From CAZGSG01 sp964528095 (GTDB lineage Bacteria; Bacteroidota; Bacteroidia; Chitinophagales; Chitinophagaceae), in assembly GCA_964528095.1 (NCBI GenBank), contig CAZGSG010000050.1, positions 1 through 26,169 of the forward strand: a DNA stretch of 26,169 bases, given 5' to 3'. Below the pieces are notes generated by a model. The model searched no databases. It had not been told where the DNA came from and saw only the letters and a program-made list of their open reading frames with translations. Position 1 is the stretch's first letter; each line of letters begins with the position of its first letter. This document shows, piece after piece, positions 1 to 7,344 of this stretch. Made by a program: the position numbers and the translations under genes.

Positions 1-474
1 CACAATTTTTTGGAGATGACCCTTGCCTCTAAAATGGCCAAGGTGTATATCGGTGAGGTGAACAATACTGATCTGTTTTGTTAACCCTTTTATTGGAATT
101 GTTACCCGGGTTACCTGTGGAACGGAAGCGTTCAACAATCCATAGCAAACCAAAAGTGCAGTTAAACCCAGTGAAAAATAACCCATGATCTTCGGCCTGA
201 TTTTTTCAAATAAGGTAAGCAGATTGACGAGTAACGTTGAAAGTAACAGGTAAAGATTTACCCCCTGGAAAATTGCACTAATACAAAATAGGATTTGACC
301 TCCTGCGCTAGTAGTTGTCTGCAATGCAAACATTCCTACATTAGTGAGTATTGAGAGTGACGGAAATACTGTAATCCAAGATGCCTTTGAATAAACCGGG
401 AAAAATTTATGAAACCGAAATCCGAGGTATATGTTTCCACCAATGATTAAGGCTAGTAAAATAACAATGATCAT
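1..474 (-). CDS. Membrane-anchored metallophosphoesterase, N-terminal part (cut by window edge)
   Basis: The reading frame is open from an ATG at 474 down to base 1 (158 codons); the remainder lies outside the window. The first ~125 residues are strongly hydrophobic, with membrane segments near residues 1-18, 33-50, 60-88 and 98-116. The last stretch reads ISIVHLTDIHLGHFRG (residues 135-150), the first metal-binding block (DxH, D142 and H144) of calcineurin-like phosphoesterases of the YkuE type. An in-frame stop at 487-489 lies just upstream, so this ATG is the first possible start. In this family the membrane part anchors a phosphoesterase domain; the substrate cannot be told. It is transcribed divergently from the SDR gene across a 225-bp gap. 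The family call rests on one motif plus topology. Confidence 0.8.
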   Translation of the reverse strand, partial: MIIVILLALIIGGNIYLGFRFHKFFPVYSKASWITVFPSLSILTNVGMFALQTTTSAGGQILFCISAIFQGVNLYLLLSTLLVNLLTLFEKIRPKIMGYFSLGLTALLVCYGLLNASVPQVTRVTIPIKGLTKQISIVHLTDIHLGHFRGKGHLQKIV

Positions 475-699
475 TGGTGATTTAATTTAAATGACTGCAA
501 TTTTGCTTATATATTTTTGAAATCTTTTTGAAAATCTCTTTTGAAAAGTACGACACTTCCCCTATTAGAATTGCCGGTTAAGGAATAATTTTTGACTTTA
601 TTTCAGTTCGTCATTTTGGCTACAACCAAACTCAATTCGGCAACAAGGATGCTTTGACTTTTGCGCAATTTTGTTGTGTAAAATTTAAACAACAGAAAT

Positions 700-1500
700 A
701 TGCAAAAAACAATTTTTATCACAGGAGCTTCGGCAGGTTTAGGAAAAGCAACAGTAAAACTCTTTCAGTCAAAAGGCTGGAATGTAATCGCAACCATGCG
801 TAATCCCGAAAATGAAACAGAGCTGACAAAACTTAAAAATGTTACCGTTCTGAGATTAGACGTAACCAATCCGGCACAAATTCAGGAAACCGTAAACAAA
901 ACTATTGGGCTACATTCAATAGACGTAGTGTTGAATAATGCAGGTTATGGCTTAGTTGGGCCTTTGGAGCCCGTTACCAGTGAACAACTGGCAAGACAAT
1001 TCGACACAAATGTGTTAGGTGCCATTCGTGTTATACAGACATTTATCCCACATTTCAGAGAAAAGAAAAACGGAGTATTTATTACCATAACCTCCATTGC
1101 AGGATTGATTGGATTTCCGCTCTATTCTCTTTACAACGCCACCAAATGGGCTTTGGAAGGTTTAAGTGAGGGTTTATCGTATGAATTGAAAGAATTGGGA
1201 ATTAAAATAAAAACGGTTGCGCCGGGTGCAATGAGAACTGATTTTGCAGGACGTTCCCTTGATGCAACTTCTCACGAAGCATATACCGAGTTAGCAGCGA
1301 AAGTATTCAACGGATTTGACCCCAATACTTCCAGTTCGGCTGAACAGGTTGCTGAAATAGTATACCACGCCGCAACCGATGATAAAGACACCGTACGTTA
1401 TATGGCTGGTGCAGACGCACAGGCAACCTACGAAAGGAGATTGCAATTAGGTAATGAGGCATTCAGAAAGGAAATTCATCAACACTATTTTGGCAATTAA
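700..1500 (+). CDS. SDR-family NAD(P)-dependent oxidoreductase
   Basis: This is a classical short-chain dehydrogenase/reductase of 266 aa, a normal length. It has the nucleotide-binding motif TGASAGLG (residues 8-15), an LDV motif (D54), NNAG (79-82), and the catalytic Ser132, Tyr145 and Lys149 (YNATK), followed by the APG motif (174-176). It is expected to be a soluble enzyme that oxidises or reduces an alcohol/carbonyl; the substrate cannot be inferred. The AraC-type regulator gene begins 34 bp downstream on the same strand, so the two probably share a transcript and the regulator probably controls this enzyme (inference). The start is the ATG after an A-rich leader, and the glycine-rich motif falls at the usual distance from it. 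Confidence 0.93.
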   Translation: MQKTIFITGASAGLGKATVKLFQSKGWNVIATMRNPENETELTKLKNVTVLRLDVTNPAQIQETVNKTIGLHSIDVVLNNAGYGLVGPLEPVTSEQLARQFDTNVLGAIRVIQTFIPHFREKKNGVFITITSIAGLIGFPLYSLYNATKWALEGLSEGLSYELKELGIKIKTVAPGAMRTDFAGRSLDATSHEAYTELAAKVFNGFDPNTSSSAEQVAEIVYHAATDDKDTVRYMAGADAQATYERRLQLGNEAFRKEIHQHYFGN

Positions 1501-1534
1501 GGCAAATCGTAATTACATTATTTTTGCTTAAACG

Positions 1535-2452
1535 ATGAATAAAGAGAAACATAATCCATTAAAACTTAACTCCATTACGGAACTGCATAAGTTATTGGGT
1601 TTCCCAAAACCATTGCATCCCTTAATAAGTCTTGTGTCTTACGATGGAATCAAAATTGATGAAAAGGTTACTGCAACGTGGGTAACGTTCAACTTTTACA
1701 AAATAGCTTTTAAGAATGACCTTTCCGGTAAGATGAAGTACGGGCAGCATTATTATGATTTTGATGAGGGCGGAATGATCTTTGTTTCGCCCAATCAATT
1801 GATAAGAAGTGATAAGGAAGACAACGATTATTCCGGATATAGCTTATTGATTCACCCCGATTTTATCCGCAATTACCCGTTAGCCAGGAACATTAAAAGA
1901 TTTGGGTTTTTCCAGTATACCGCAAATGAAGCATTGCACCTTTCGCAAAAAGAAAAAGAAATAATCATTTCCATTTTTCAAAATATAGAACGTGAACTGA
2001 ACAGCACTATTGATGATTTTAGCCAGGATGTTGTGATGTCGCAGGTCGAAACGCTGCTCAATTACAGTAACCGTTTTTACAAACGGCAATTCATTACACG
2101 GAAAGCAGCAAACAGCGATTTACTTTCAAAAATGGAGCAACTATTGAGTACCTTTTTTGACGATGAAGAAAGGATGAGCAAAGGGCTTCCAACCGTTGAA
2201 TACCTTGCAGAGCACTTGAATGTTTCTCCACGTTATCTGAGCGACATGCTTCGGTCTCTCACGGGTCAGAATGCACAGCAACACATTCACGAAAGACTCA
2301 TTGAAAAAGCAAAAGAATACCTGGCATCAACAAATTTATCAGTTTCAGAAATTGCTTATCAATTAGGATTTGAGTATTCGCAATCTTTCAATAAATTGTT
2401 CAAGAATAAAACAAAAATATCTCCATTGGAATACAGGAAGTCTTTTAATTGA
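1535..2452 (+). CDS. AraC-family transcriptional regulator (next to SDR gene)
   Basis: A 305-aa protein with an N-terminal sensing domain (about residues 1-200) lacking a clear cupin metal motif, and a C-terminal AraC DNA-binding domain (about 205-303). The domain carries two helix-turn-helix motifs: the first around VEYLAEHLNVSPRYLSDML, the second around SVSEIAYQLGFEYSQSFNKLFK, ending in the family-typical SPLEYRKS. The SDR gene precedes it by 34 bp, so the pair looks like an enzyme/regulator operon. Its stop (2450-2452) directly abuts the stop of the convergent cyclase gene with no intergenic base. The inducer is unknown. Confidence 0.92.
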   Translation: MNKEKHNPLKLNSITELHKLLGFPKPLHPLISLVSYDGIKIDEKVTATWVTFNFYKIAFKNDLSGKMKYGQHYYDFDEGGMIFVSPNQLIRSDKEDNDYSGYSLLIHPDFIRNYPLARNIKRFGFFQYTANEALHLSQKEKEIIISIFQNIERELNSTIDDFSQDVVMSQVETLLNYSNRFYKRQFITRKAANSDLLSKMEQLLSTFFDDEERMSKGLPTVEYLAEHLNVSPRYLSDMLRSLTGQNAQQHIHERLIEKAKEYLASTNLSVSEIAYQLGFEYSQSFNKLFKNKTKISPLEYRKSFN

Positions 2453-3562
2453 TCAGAACTCTGACACGCTGACGATCCCGATTTCTTTAGCCTTCCCCTT
2501 CACCAGGGTCATGCCGAGATATTCAAACTGGAAATTTTCTTTATTGATAATCTTATTGCATAAAGATTCCGATGCAATCAGGTCTTTTTCAAATTGATTA
2601 CATAGACCTTGTATCCTGGCAGCAGTATTAAGTGTGTCTCCATGATATGCAATATCCTTTTTCACATCTCCAATTTCCACAGCAGTTACAGGTCCCACAT
2701 GAAGACCTGCTTTGAAAAAAGGTAAAATTCCATATGAAGACAAATAATATTTTTTTCTGTCTTCAAATTGCTTTCTGCAGGCAAAATAAAATTTTAAGCA
2801 TTTATTATTTTTCATGCCTTGAGCTGGCGGCCACATAAGAACTATTTCATCCCCCACGTATTGATAAACCTGGGCGTTATAAGAAGACAATATCTTATTT
2901 ATATCCATAAAACAATCTCTAATGAAAGAACTGTACTTCAGGTGCCCCAGTTTTTCGGCGGTTGAGGTAGAGGACTTCAGGTCCATAAACATAAAAATCC
3001 TTTCTTCTTCCCTCGGATTTCTATATTGCCCCAATAGCAGGGGAATAAGTACGCCTGGACCAAACTTTTTATTCATTTGGTTGACGAAGTTTATTACTAA
3101 CGACATGAAAGAGTAATAGACAATCAAAAGAACGAACAAATTGTTCCATAACTTTTCGCTTACATTAGATCTTATAGTAACTGGAAAGACGAAAACCAGG
3201 GTGCCCCGTAGCAGTAAAAGTAAAATGATAAGTATGAATATAAAAGTGAATGTCTTTATCAATAGAACCCTTCCAAGTGAGGAAGTTTTAAAATACTTCT
3301 TATCTAAATAGTAAGAAGCCATGCCGATTCCCGCCCCGTACAAAATTCCAAATGCCAATGCTACTATTAGCGAAATATAAAAGTCAACAATTATTGTTGA
3401 TCCAAAAGCACTATTAATCATTATAGCATTCAAATGAAGAATGGTCACCAGCAGAATATTTGCCAGTACCCAAAAGTTAATTTGAGTTCCCACATAAGCT
3501 AAAGTTGGAAATTGGGCGGTAACTCTATTTGCTAAGGAAGTATAATCAAATGCTCTTGACAT
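2453..3562 (-). CDS. Membrane class III adenylate/guanylate cyclase
   Basis: A 369-aa protein with a hydrophobic N-terminal half (membrane segments roughly at residues 30-50, 58-82, 100-128 and 140-162) and a cytoplasmic class III nucleotide cyclase domain from about residue 185 to the end. Visible catalytic features are the two metal-binding aspartates (D194 in FMDLKSST, D238 in YVGDEIV) and the transition-state pair N312/R316 in LNTAARIQ. It should make cAMP or cGMP. The residue that usually separates ATP from GTP is not a diagnostic Asp or Cys here, so the nucleotide stays open. No receiver, HAMP or CHASE domain is seen; the membrane part itself may sense a signal. It converges on the upstream AraC gene and appears monocistronic. 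Confidence 0.9.
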   Translation of the reverse strand: MSRAFDYTSLANRVTAQFPTLAYVGTQINFWVLANILLVTILHLNAIMINSAFGSTIIVDFYISLIVALAFGILYGAGIGMASYYLDKKYFKTSSLGRVLLIKTFTFIFILIILLLLLRGTLVFVFPVTIRSNVSEKLWNNLFVLLIVYYSFMSLVINFVNQMNKKFGPGVLIPLLLGQYRNPREEERIFMFMDLKSSTSTAEKLGHLKYSSFIRDCFMDINKILSSYNAQVYQYVGDEIVLMWPPAQGMKNNKCLKFYFACRKQFEDRKKYYLSSYGILPFFKAGLHVGPVTAVEIGDVKKDIAYHGDTLNTAARIQGLCNQFEKDLIASESLCNKIINKENFQFEYLGMTLVKGKAKEIGIVSVSEF

Positions 3563-4049
3563 ATTTTCTATATTTTACTTCATGCGGTCTGCGGTCAAGC
3601 TGAATTAACTTACTAAAAATAAGTATTTCACATTTGAGTTTCTAAAAGGATCTACCTCGACCAATATCTCCAACTAAAATTATGACTGCTTTTTGCTGAC
3701 TGAATCTATGTTGTAGCGTATACGTTAGATAACTTTTATTCTTCGTGCCAAAGGCACTCCAGTACGTTAAAAACAATAATTACACAGTAATCCCGATCTG
3801 TCCATTTCTGCAGAATTATTTAAAGAGACATAAAGAATGGAATGATATAATTGATCCGGATGCTGAAAGATTTATTTCCTGATATATCGAAGGTTGGCGT
3901 ATGGAGGAGAACATAAAATCCGAAACTTGCTGATTATTGAAAGTTTCTGAAATGGATACCTTGTTGATACTTGCTATACCTAAATGTTGTTATGCAAAGA
4001 ATTTATCTTCAACTGAACTAACCGGCTGGTATCATAGCTAAGTATTAAA
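3563..4049. other. Gene-poor interval holding a GNAT relic
   Basis: No intact gene was found between the cyclase start and the leader repeat of the first hydrolase. About 3729-3882 is a decayed acetyltransferase tail (separate entry). The stretch 3883-4049 has stops in all plus frames and no recognisable protein. Confidence 0.6.
3729..3882 (+). pseudogene. Relic of a GNAT acetyltransferase (PF14542-like C-terminus)
   Basis: One frame from 3745 to the stop at 3880-3882 reads ALQYVKNNNYTVIPICPF, then NYLKRHKEWNDII. This is the C-terminal signature of the short GNAT_acetyltr_2 family, whose members end with a VPLCPF-type motif followed by a basic, aromatic helix. There is no start codon, and a stop (3730-3732) closes the frame upstream. 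In the neighbouring frame the residues LRAKGT at 3741-3758 resemble the acetyl-CoA-binding loop LRGKG of the same family. That would fit an internal deletion with a frameshift. The family match of the tail is seen directly; the deletion history is inference. Confidence 0.6.
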
Positions 4050-4120
4050 GGGAAAAAATCCCAACTAATCGGGAAATCCGCTCATTGAAAAGGCTTGTTT
4101 TGCTTTGCATCTTTGTATCG
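4050..4120 (+). repeat. 71-nt leader repeat, copy 1 (upstream of first hydrolase)
   Basis: Bases 4050-4120 match 5881-5951 at 62 of 71 positions without gaps. The most conserved parts are the 5' box CAACTAATCGGGAAAT and the 3' box TTTTGCTTTGCATCTTTG. Each copy ends a few tens of bases before a hydrolase start, so it is likely the duplicated promoter/operator. Confidence 0.85.
4085..4115 (+). promoter_or_regulatory. Candidate Bacteroidota-type promoter of first hydrolase
   Basis: CATCTTTG at 4108-4115 matches the Bacteroidota -7 consensus TAnnTTTG at all but one fixed base. A TTG at 4085-4087 lies 20 bases upstream, at the spacing expected for a -33 box. The -7 box is identical in the second leader copy, but the TTG is not. 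Start-site position is inferred only. Confidence 0.45.
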
Positions 4121-4158
4121 ACAATAACAACAAACAATAACTTAAAAAATCGAACAAA

Positions 4159-4869
4159 ATGGAAAAGCAAATCAACTCCCAGACAATTAAAAATGTAGTA
4201 TTGGTACACGGCGCCTTTGCCGATGGCTCCGGCTACAGAGGTGTTTATGAAGTCCTCAGCAAACAAGGGTACAAAGTGACCGTAGTACAAAATCCTTTAA
4301 CCTCTCTTGCCAATGACGTTACCGCAACTAAATTGGCGCTGGATGCACAGGATGGGCCAACCATCCTTGCGGGTCACTCATGGGGCGGTGCGGTGATCAC
4401 CGAAGCAGGTAATCATCCGAACGTAGCAGGCCTTGTTTATATCGCCGCCTTCCAGCCTGACAATGGGGAGTCTGCGCTGACCTGGTTCCAATCTGCCTCT
4501 CCCGCTCCGGAAAATGGCGTATTACCTCCCGATGATAAGGGCATTGTGTATTATTCAAAAGAAAAGTATCATGTAGGTTTCTGTGCCGATTTAAGCAAGG
4601 AAGATGCAGCATTCATGTATGCATCACAAGGTGCCTTTTATGGAGAGTGCTTTGCAACACCAATTACGAATGCCGCCTGGAGGAATAAACCTACCTACGG
4701 TATTGTTGCTACGGAAGACAAAAGTATCAATCCCGATATCCAGCGCAATATGTACAAGCGTTCCGAAACACAGGTTACCGAAATGAAAGGCAGCCATGCG
4801 GTGTATGTTTCCCAACCCGAAGCCGTTGCAGCGGTCATTACCAAAGTAGCCAGGGAGCTTTCTGAATAA
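4159..4869 (+). CDS. Alpha/beta hydrolase, predicted cytosolic paralogue
   Basis: A 236-aa alpha/beta hydrolase (AB hydrolase 6/EstC-like) with a complete apparent triad: nucleophile Ser74 in GHSWGG, acid Asp187 (TEDKS) and His213 (KGSHAVY). The oxyanion-region motif HGAFADGS is at 17-24. It is probably an esterase; the substrate is unknown. The mature region is closely similar to that of the hydrolase at 5985-6773. Here, however, the N-terminus is just MEKQINSQTIKN with no signal peptide, so the product should stay in the cytoplasm. A 14-bp hairpin follows the stop and an AraC gene lies 159 bp downstream. Many synonymous differences from its paralogue suggest an old duplication. Control by the neighbouring AraC protein is inferred from context. 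Confidence 0.9.
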   Translation: MEKQINSQTIKNVVLVHGAFADGSGYRGVYEVLSKQGYKVTVVQNPLTSLANDVTATKLALDAQDGPTILAGHSWGGAVITEAGNHPNVAGLVYIAAFQPDNGESALTWFQSASPAPENGVLPPDDKGIVYYSKEKYHVGFCADLSKEDAAFMYASQGAFYGECFATPITNAAWRNKPTYGIVATEDKSINPDIQRNMYKRSETQVTEMKGSHAVYVSQPEAVAAVITKVARELSE

Positions 4870-4892
4870 GAACAATACTTTTAACTATTAGT

Positions 4893-4928
4893 TTAACCTC
4901 ATTTGCCGATTATAGCAAATGGGGTTAA
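4893..4928 (+). terminator. Terminator-like hairpin after first hydrolase
   Basis: Stem 4893-4906 pairs with 4915-4928 over 14 bp with one G-U pair and an 8-nt loop. There is no strong T-run after it, so termination strength is uncertain. It sits 23 bp after the stop and before the AraC gene, separating the two transcripts. Confidence 0.6.
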
Positions 4929-5028
4929 GTCATTTATTACGAATCCATTTTAATTTTTGTATTTTGCTGGTAAGAAACAGGTATCCGGGTAATATGAATA
5001 GATAATAATTCATTTCTTTATAACAGCA

Positions 5029-5889
5029 ATGAAGCTAAAGCTCAGGGAAGAAAACACAGGCGGGGAACTACTACTTTTTAAAGAAGAAGCTGGCTTTGGC
5101 AGGCTGGCTTTTTCCCGTGACCAGTTCAATAAATATTTTACGATTACCTGGAACCCGGGCGAGAGCCAGGCAGTTATTATTGATGGGACAGCATATGAAT
5201 TTCCTGGTAATACTTTGCTTACCTTATTATTTAACCAGTCTTTCAGTTTTGAGAACCCGGAAAGTATCATTGCCTGGCAGTTCAACCGTGAATTTTACTG
5301 CATCATCGATCACGACAGCGAGGTGAGCTGCGTAGGTTTTTTGTTTAGCAGCACCGATCATATGTTTGTAAAGCTAAGCGATGAAGCCGGTGACAAACTG
5401 AAATTGTTAGCTGAAGTTTTTATTGAAGAGTTCAGGACAGCAGATAATATTCAAAATGAGATGCTGCTGGTGCTGCTGAAGCGCCTGATCATTTATGTAA
5501 CCAGGCTGGCTAAGTTGGGCTATGTACCCGAAAAGAAGGCACAGGATGAAAGGTTTCATACTGTCCGGAAGTTCAATCTCCTGGTAGAAGCACATTTTAA
5601 ATCGCAGCATTCTGTTAGCTTTTATGCCGAGCAGCTTTGCAAGTCGCCCAAAACCCTATCCAATCTATTCGCCATATTTAACCAGAAGCCCCCATCGCAG
5701 GTCATCCAGGAGAGGATTACCATTGAAGCCAAGCGGCTATTGCGTTACACAGACCGATCTGTTAAGCATATTACTTTTGAACTGGGTTTTGAAGATGTAT
5801 CTTACTTTTCCAATTTCTTCAAGAAAAATGCCGGTGTATCTCCCTCGGATTTCAGGAACTCACTGGAAACATCTAAAGAAGGGAAATAA
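5029..5889 (+). CDS. AraC-family transcriptional regulator between the hydrolase paralogues
   Basis: A 286-aa protein with an N-terminal beta-rich sensing domain (about 1-150) and a C-terminal AraC-type DNA-binding domain (about 185-280). Recognisable elements are the first helix-turn-helix near SFYAEQLCKSPKTLSNLF and the second near SVKHITFELGFEDVSYFSNFFKKN, followed by GVSPSDFRNS. The last two sense codons and the stop are also the first bases of the second 71-nt leader repeat (5881-5951). Since both hydrolase leaders share that sequence, this regulator is the obvious candidate to bind them, but no operator was demonstrated. Confidence 0.92.
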   Translation: MKLKLREENTGGELLLFKEEAGFGRLAFSRDQFNKYFTITWNPGESQAVIIDGTAYEFPGNTLLTLLFNQSFSFENPESIIAWQFNREFYCIIDHDSEVSCVGFLFSSTDHMFVKLSDEAGDKLKLLAEVFIEEFRTADNIQNEMLLVLLKRLIIYVTRLAKLGYVPEKKAQDERFHTVRKFNLLVEAHFKSQHSVSFYAEQLCKSPKTLSNLFAIFNQKPPSQVIQERITIEAKRLLRYTDRSVKHITFELGFEDVSYFSNFFKKNAGVSPSDFRNSLETSKEGK

Positions 5890-5951
5890 TCACAACTAAT
5901 CGGGAAATGCACTCATAACCAAGGCCTGTTTTGCTTTGCATCTTTGTATCG
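5881..5951 (+). repeat. 71-nt leader repeat, copy 2 (upstream of second hydrolase)
   Basis: Second copy of the 4050-4120 block (62/71 identical). It starts inside the 3' end of the AraC gene and overlaps its stop codon (5887-5889). It includes the identical box CATCTTTG at 5939-5946, a candidate -7 element. Confidence 0.85.
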
Positions 5952-5984
5952 TTGATTCAAACAAAAACTTCAACAACAAATAAG

Positions 5985-6773
5985 ATGAAAAAGCAAATTT
6001 TAAATTCTTTGAAAAGTGGCATCATAACATTGACAGCCATTCTTTTTACAATCGCAGGTACAGCAAGCCAGGCAAACGCACAGGCAGTGAAAAACGTAGT
6101 ACTGGTACATGGCGCTTTCGCAGACGGTTCCGGTTACAAAGGTGTTTATGAAGCCTTAACGAAACAGGGATATCATGTAACCATTGTTCAAAATCCTTTG
6201 ACCTCCCTGGAAGATGATGTGACAGCCACGAAATTGGCACTTGACGCACAGGACGGGCCGACCATCCTTGCAGGGCACTCATGGGGAGGTGAAGTTATTA
6301 CCCAGGCTGGTAATCATCCAAAGGTTGCAGGATTGGTTTATATAGCTGCCTTCCAACCCGACAATGGGGAGTCTGCCTTAACATGGTTCCTGTCAGCTCC
6401 ACCTGCTCGGGAAAATGGCGTATTGCAAGCAGACAGTAATGGTATCGTGTATTATTCCAAAGAAAAGTACCATGCCGGTTTTTGTGCCGATCTAAGTAAG
6501 GAAGAAGCCGTCTTTATGTACGCCTCGCAAGGTGCATTCTACGGCAAATCTTTTGCAACACCCGTTACGGATGCCGCCTGGAGATATAAACCTACCTACG
6601 GAATTGTAGCAACAGAAGATAAAAGTATCAATCCCGATATCCAGCGTAACATGTACAAACGGTCTAATACCAAGGTTACCGAAATCAAAGGTAGCCACGC
6701 TGTTTATATTTCCCAGCCTCAAAAAGTTGCAGCAGTAATCATCCAGGCTGCCAAAGAAGTGGCTGGTAAATAA
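5985..6773 (+). CDS. Alpha/beta hydrolase, predicted exported paralogue
   Basis: A 262-aa protein from the ATG at 5985. A longer frame opens at 5931, but that start lies inside the conserved promoter-like repeat and adds 18 residues with no family similarity, so it was rejected. Residues 1-34 form a classical signal peptide (MKKQ, hydrophobic core about 11-28, ending near ASQANAQA), so the enzyme should be periplasmic or secreted. The triad is Ser99 (GHSWGG), Asp212 (TEDKS) and His238 (KGSHAVY), with HGAFADGS at 42-49. From VKN onward the protein is closely similar to the 4159-4869 product. It is probably an esterase on an unknown substrate. An intrinsic terminator follows 35 bp after the stop. 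Confidence 0.9.
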   Translation: MKKQILNSLKSGIITLTAILFTIAGTASQANAQAVKNVVLVHGAFADGSGYKGVYEALTKQGYHVTIVQNPLTSLEDDVTATKLALDAQDGPTILAGHSWGGEVITQAGNHPKVAGLVYIAAFQPDNGESALTWFLSAPPARENGVLQADSNGIVYYSKEKYHAGFCADLSKEEAVFMYASQGAFYGKSFATPVTDAAWRYKPTYGIVATEDKSINPDIQRNMYKRSNTKVTEIKGSHAVYISQPQKVAAVIIQAAKEVAGK

Positions 6774-6804
6774 TAATTACAATGCTGCATTTTGAAGCTT
6801 GCAT

Positions 6805-6984
6805 CTAGGCGTGTTGAAAGAGGTTTCGACACGCTTTTTCTTTGAAAAGTACTATCTTTATTCTCTGCAAATATATGTCGTGCAATAGTGAACCGTTGTT
6901 ATCGTGCGGCTCTTCCTTAAAATCCCAATAATCTCCTTCCCGTTTTGAGGAAATGAGATTAGCTATTATTTCATTAAGGTTCAT
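6805..6984 (-). pseudogene. N-terminal relic of an AlbA_2 (Schlafen-like) domain gene
   Basis: From an ATG at 6984 the minus strand encodes 59 aa. The first ~37 residues contain KREGDYWDFKEEPHDNNGSL followed by LHDI, the N-terminal signature of AlbA_2 putative DNA-binding domains. Family members continue with ANA/ANN-type sequence after LLHDI; here similarity stops at about 6873. The remaining codons run into the reverse of the hydrolase terminator (6809-6839). The gene is therefore broken and only its start survives. Full-length members usually run to several hundred residues. Confidence 0.65.
6809..6839 (+). terminator. Intrinsic terminator after second hydrolase
   Basis: Stem 6809-6819 pairs with 6824-6834 over 11 bp (one G-U) around a GAGG loop, followed at once by five T. 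This is a textbook rho-independent shape on the plus strand. Confidence 0.85.
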
Positions 6985-7344
6985 TAATGATTAGATTTCA
7001 ATAGATATTCCTGTTCTTAGTTAATGAAAGTATATTTCTTATTTTGATGTGCTCTTACGAAGGAATAGCAAAAGGCTGGAATAAGAACGGATAACGAACT
7101 ATTATATCTCGGCACAGTTAGCCCTGCTTTAAATTAGAGATTGTATCTCAATATTTTAATCGCCTCGTTCGACAAAATGTCAGTCCGGCAAATCACAAAT
7201 TTTTAAAAGGTCATCAAAAATTTGGCTAGATAAGGGTAAAGCAGGGGGAACAGTTTAAGTCCAGTCGTAAGACCGGCTTTTTTTGTTCCAACCTTCTTCC
7301 ATATCTCCTCAATTGCGTCAAATCAATTTTGTAGTAGTCTATTC
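6985..7344. other. Non-coding interval with structured element
   Basis: No credible gene is present. The notable content is the inverted-repeat element at 7117-7251 (separate entry). A weak hairpin followed by seven T lies near 7258-7284. Confidence 0.5.
7117..7251. repeat. 135-bp inverted-repeat element (MITE- or structured-RNA-like)
   Basis: The ends 7117-7131 (GTTAGCCCTGCTTTA) and 7237-7251 are inverted repeats matching at 13 of 15 positions, including an unbroken 10-bp core. Inside are smaller inverted repeats: GAGAT/ATCTC near 7136-7148, GACA/TGTC near 7169-7179, and AAATTTTT/AAAAATTT near 7197-7223. It encodes no recognisable protein. No clear target-site duplication was seen. It could be a miniature transposable element, a structured RNA, or chance in an AT-rich gap. 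Confidence 0.4.

Noticed and set aside
5931..5984. Upstream start giving an 18-residue longer exported hydrolase
   Set aside because: The extra residues are encoded by the conserved promoter-like repeat, and the signal peptide begins normally at the ATG at 5985.
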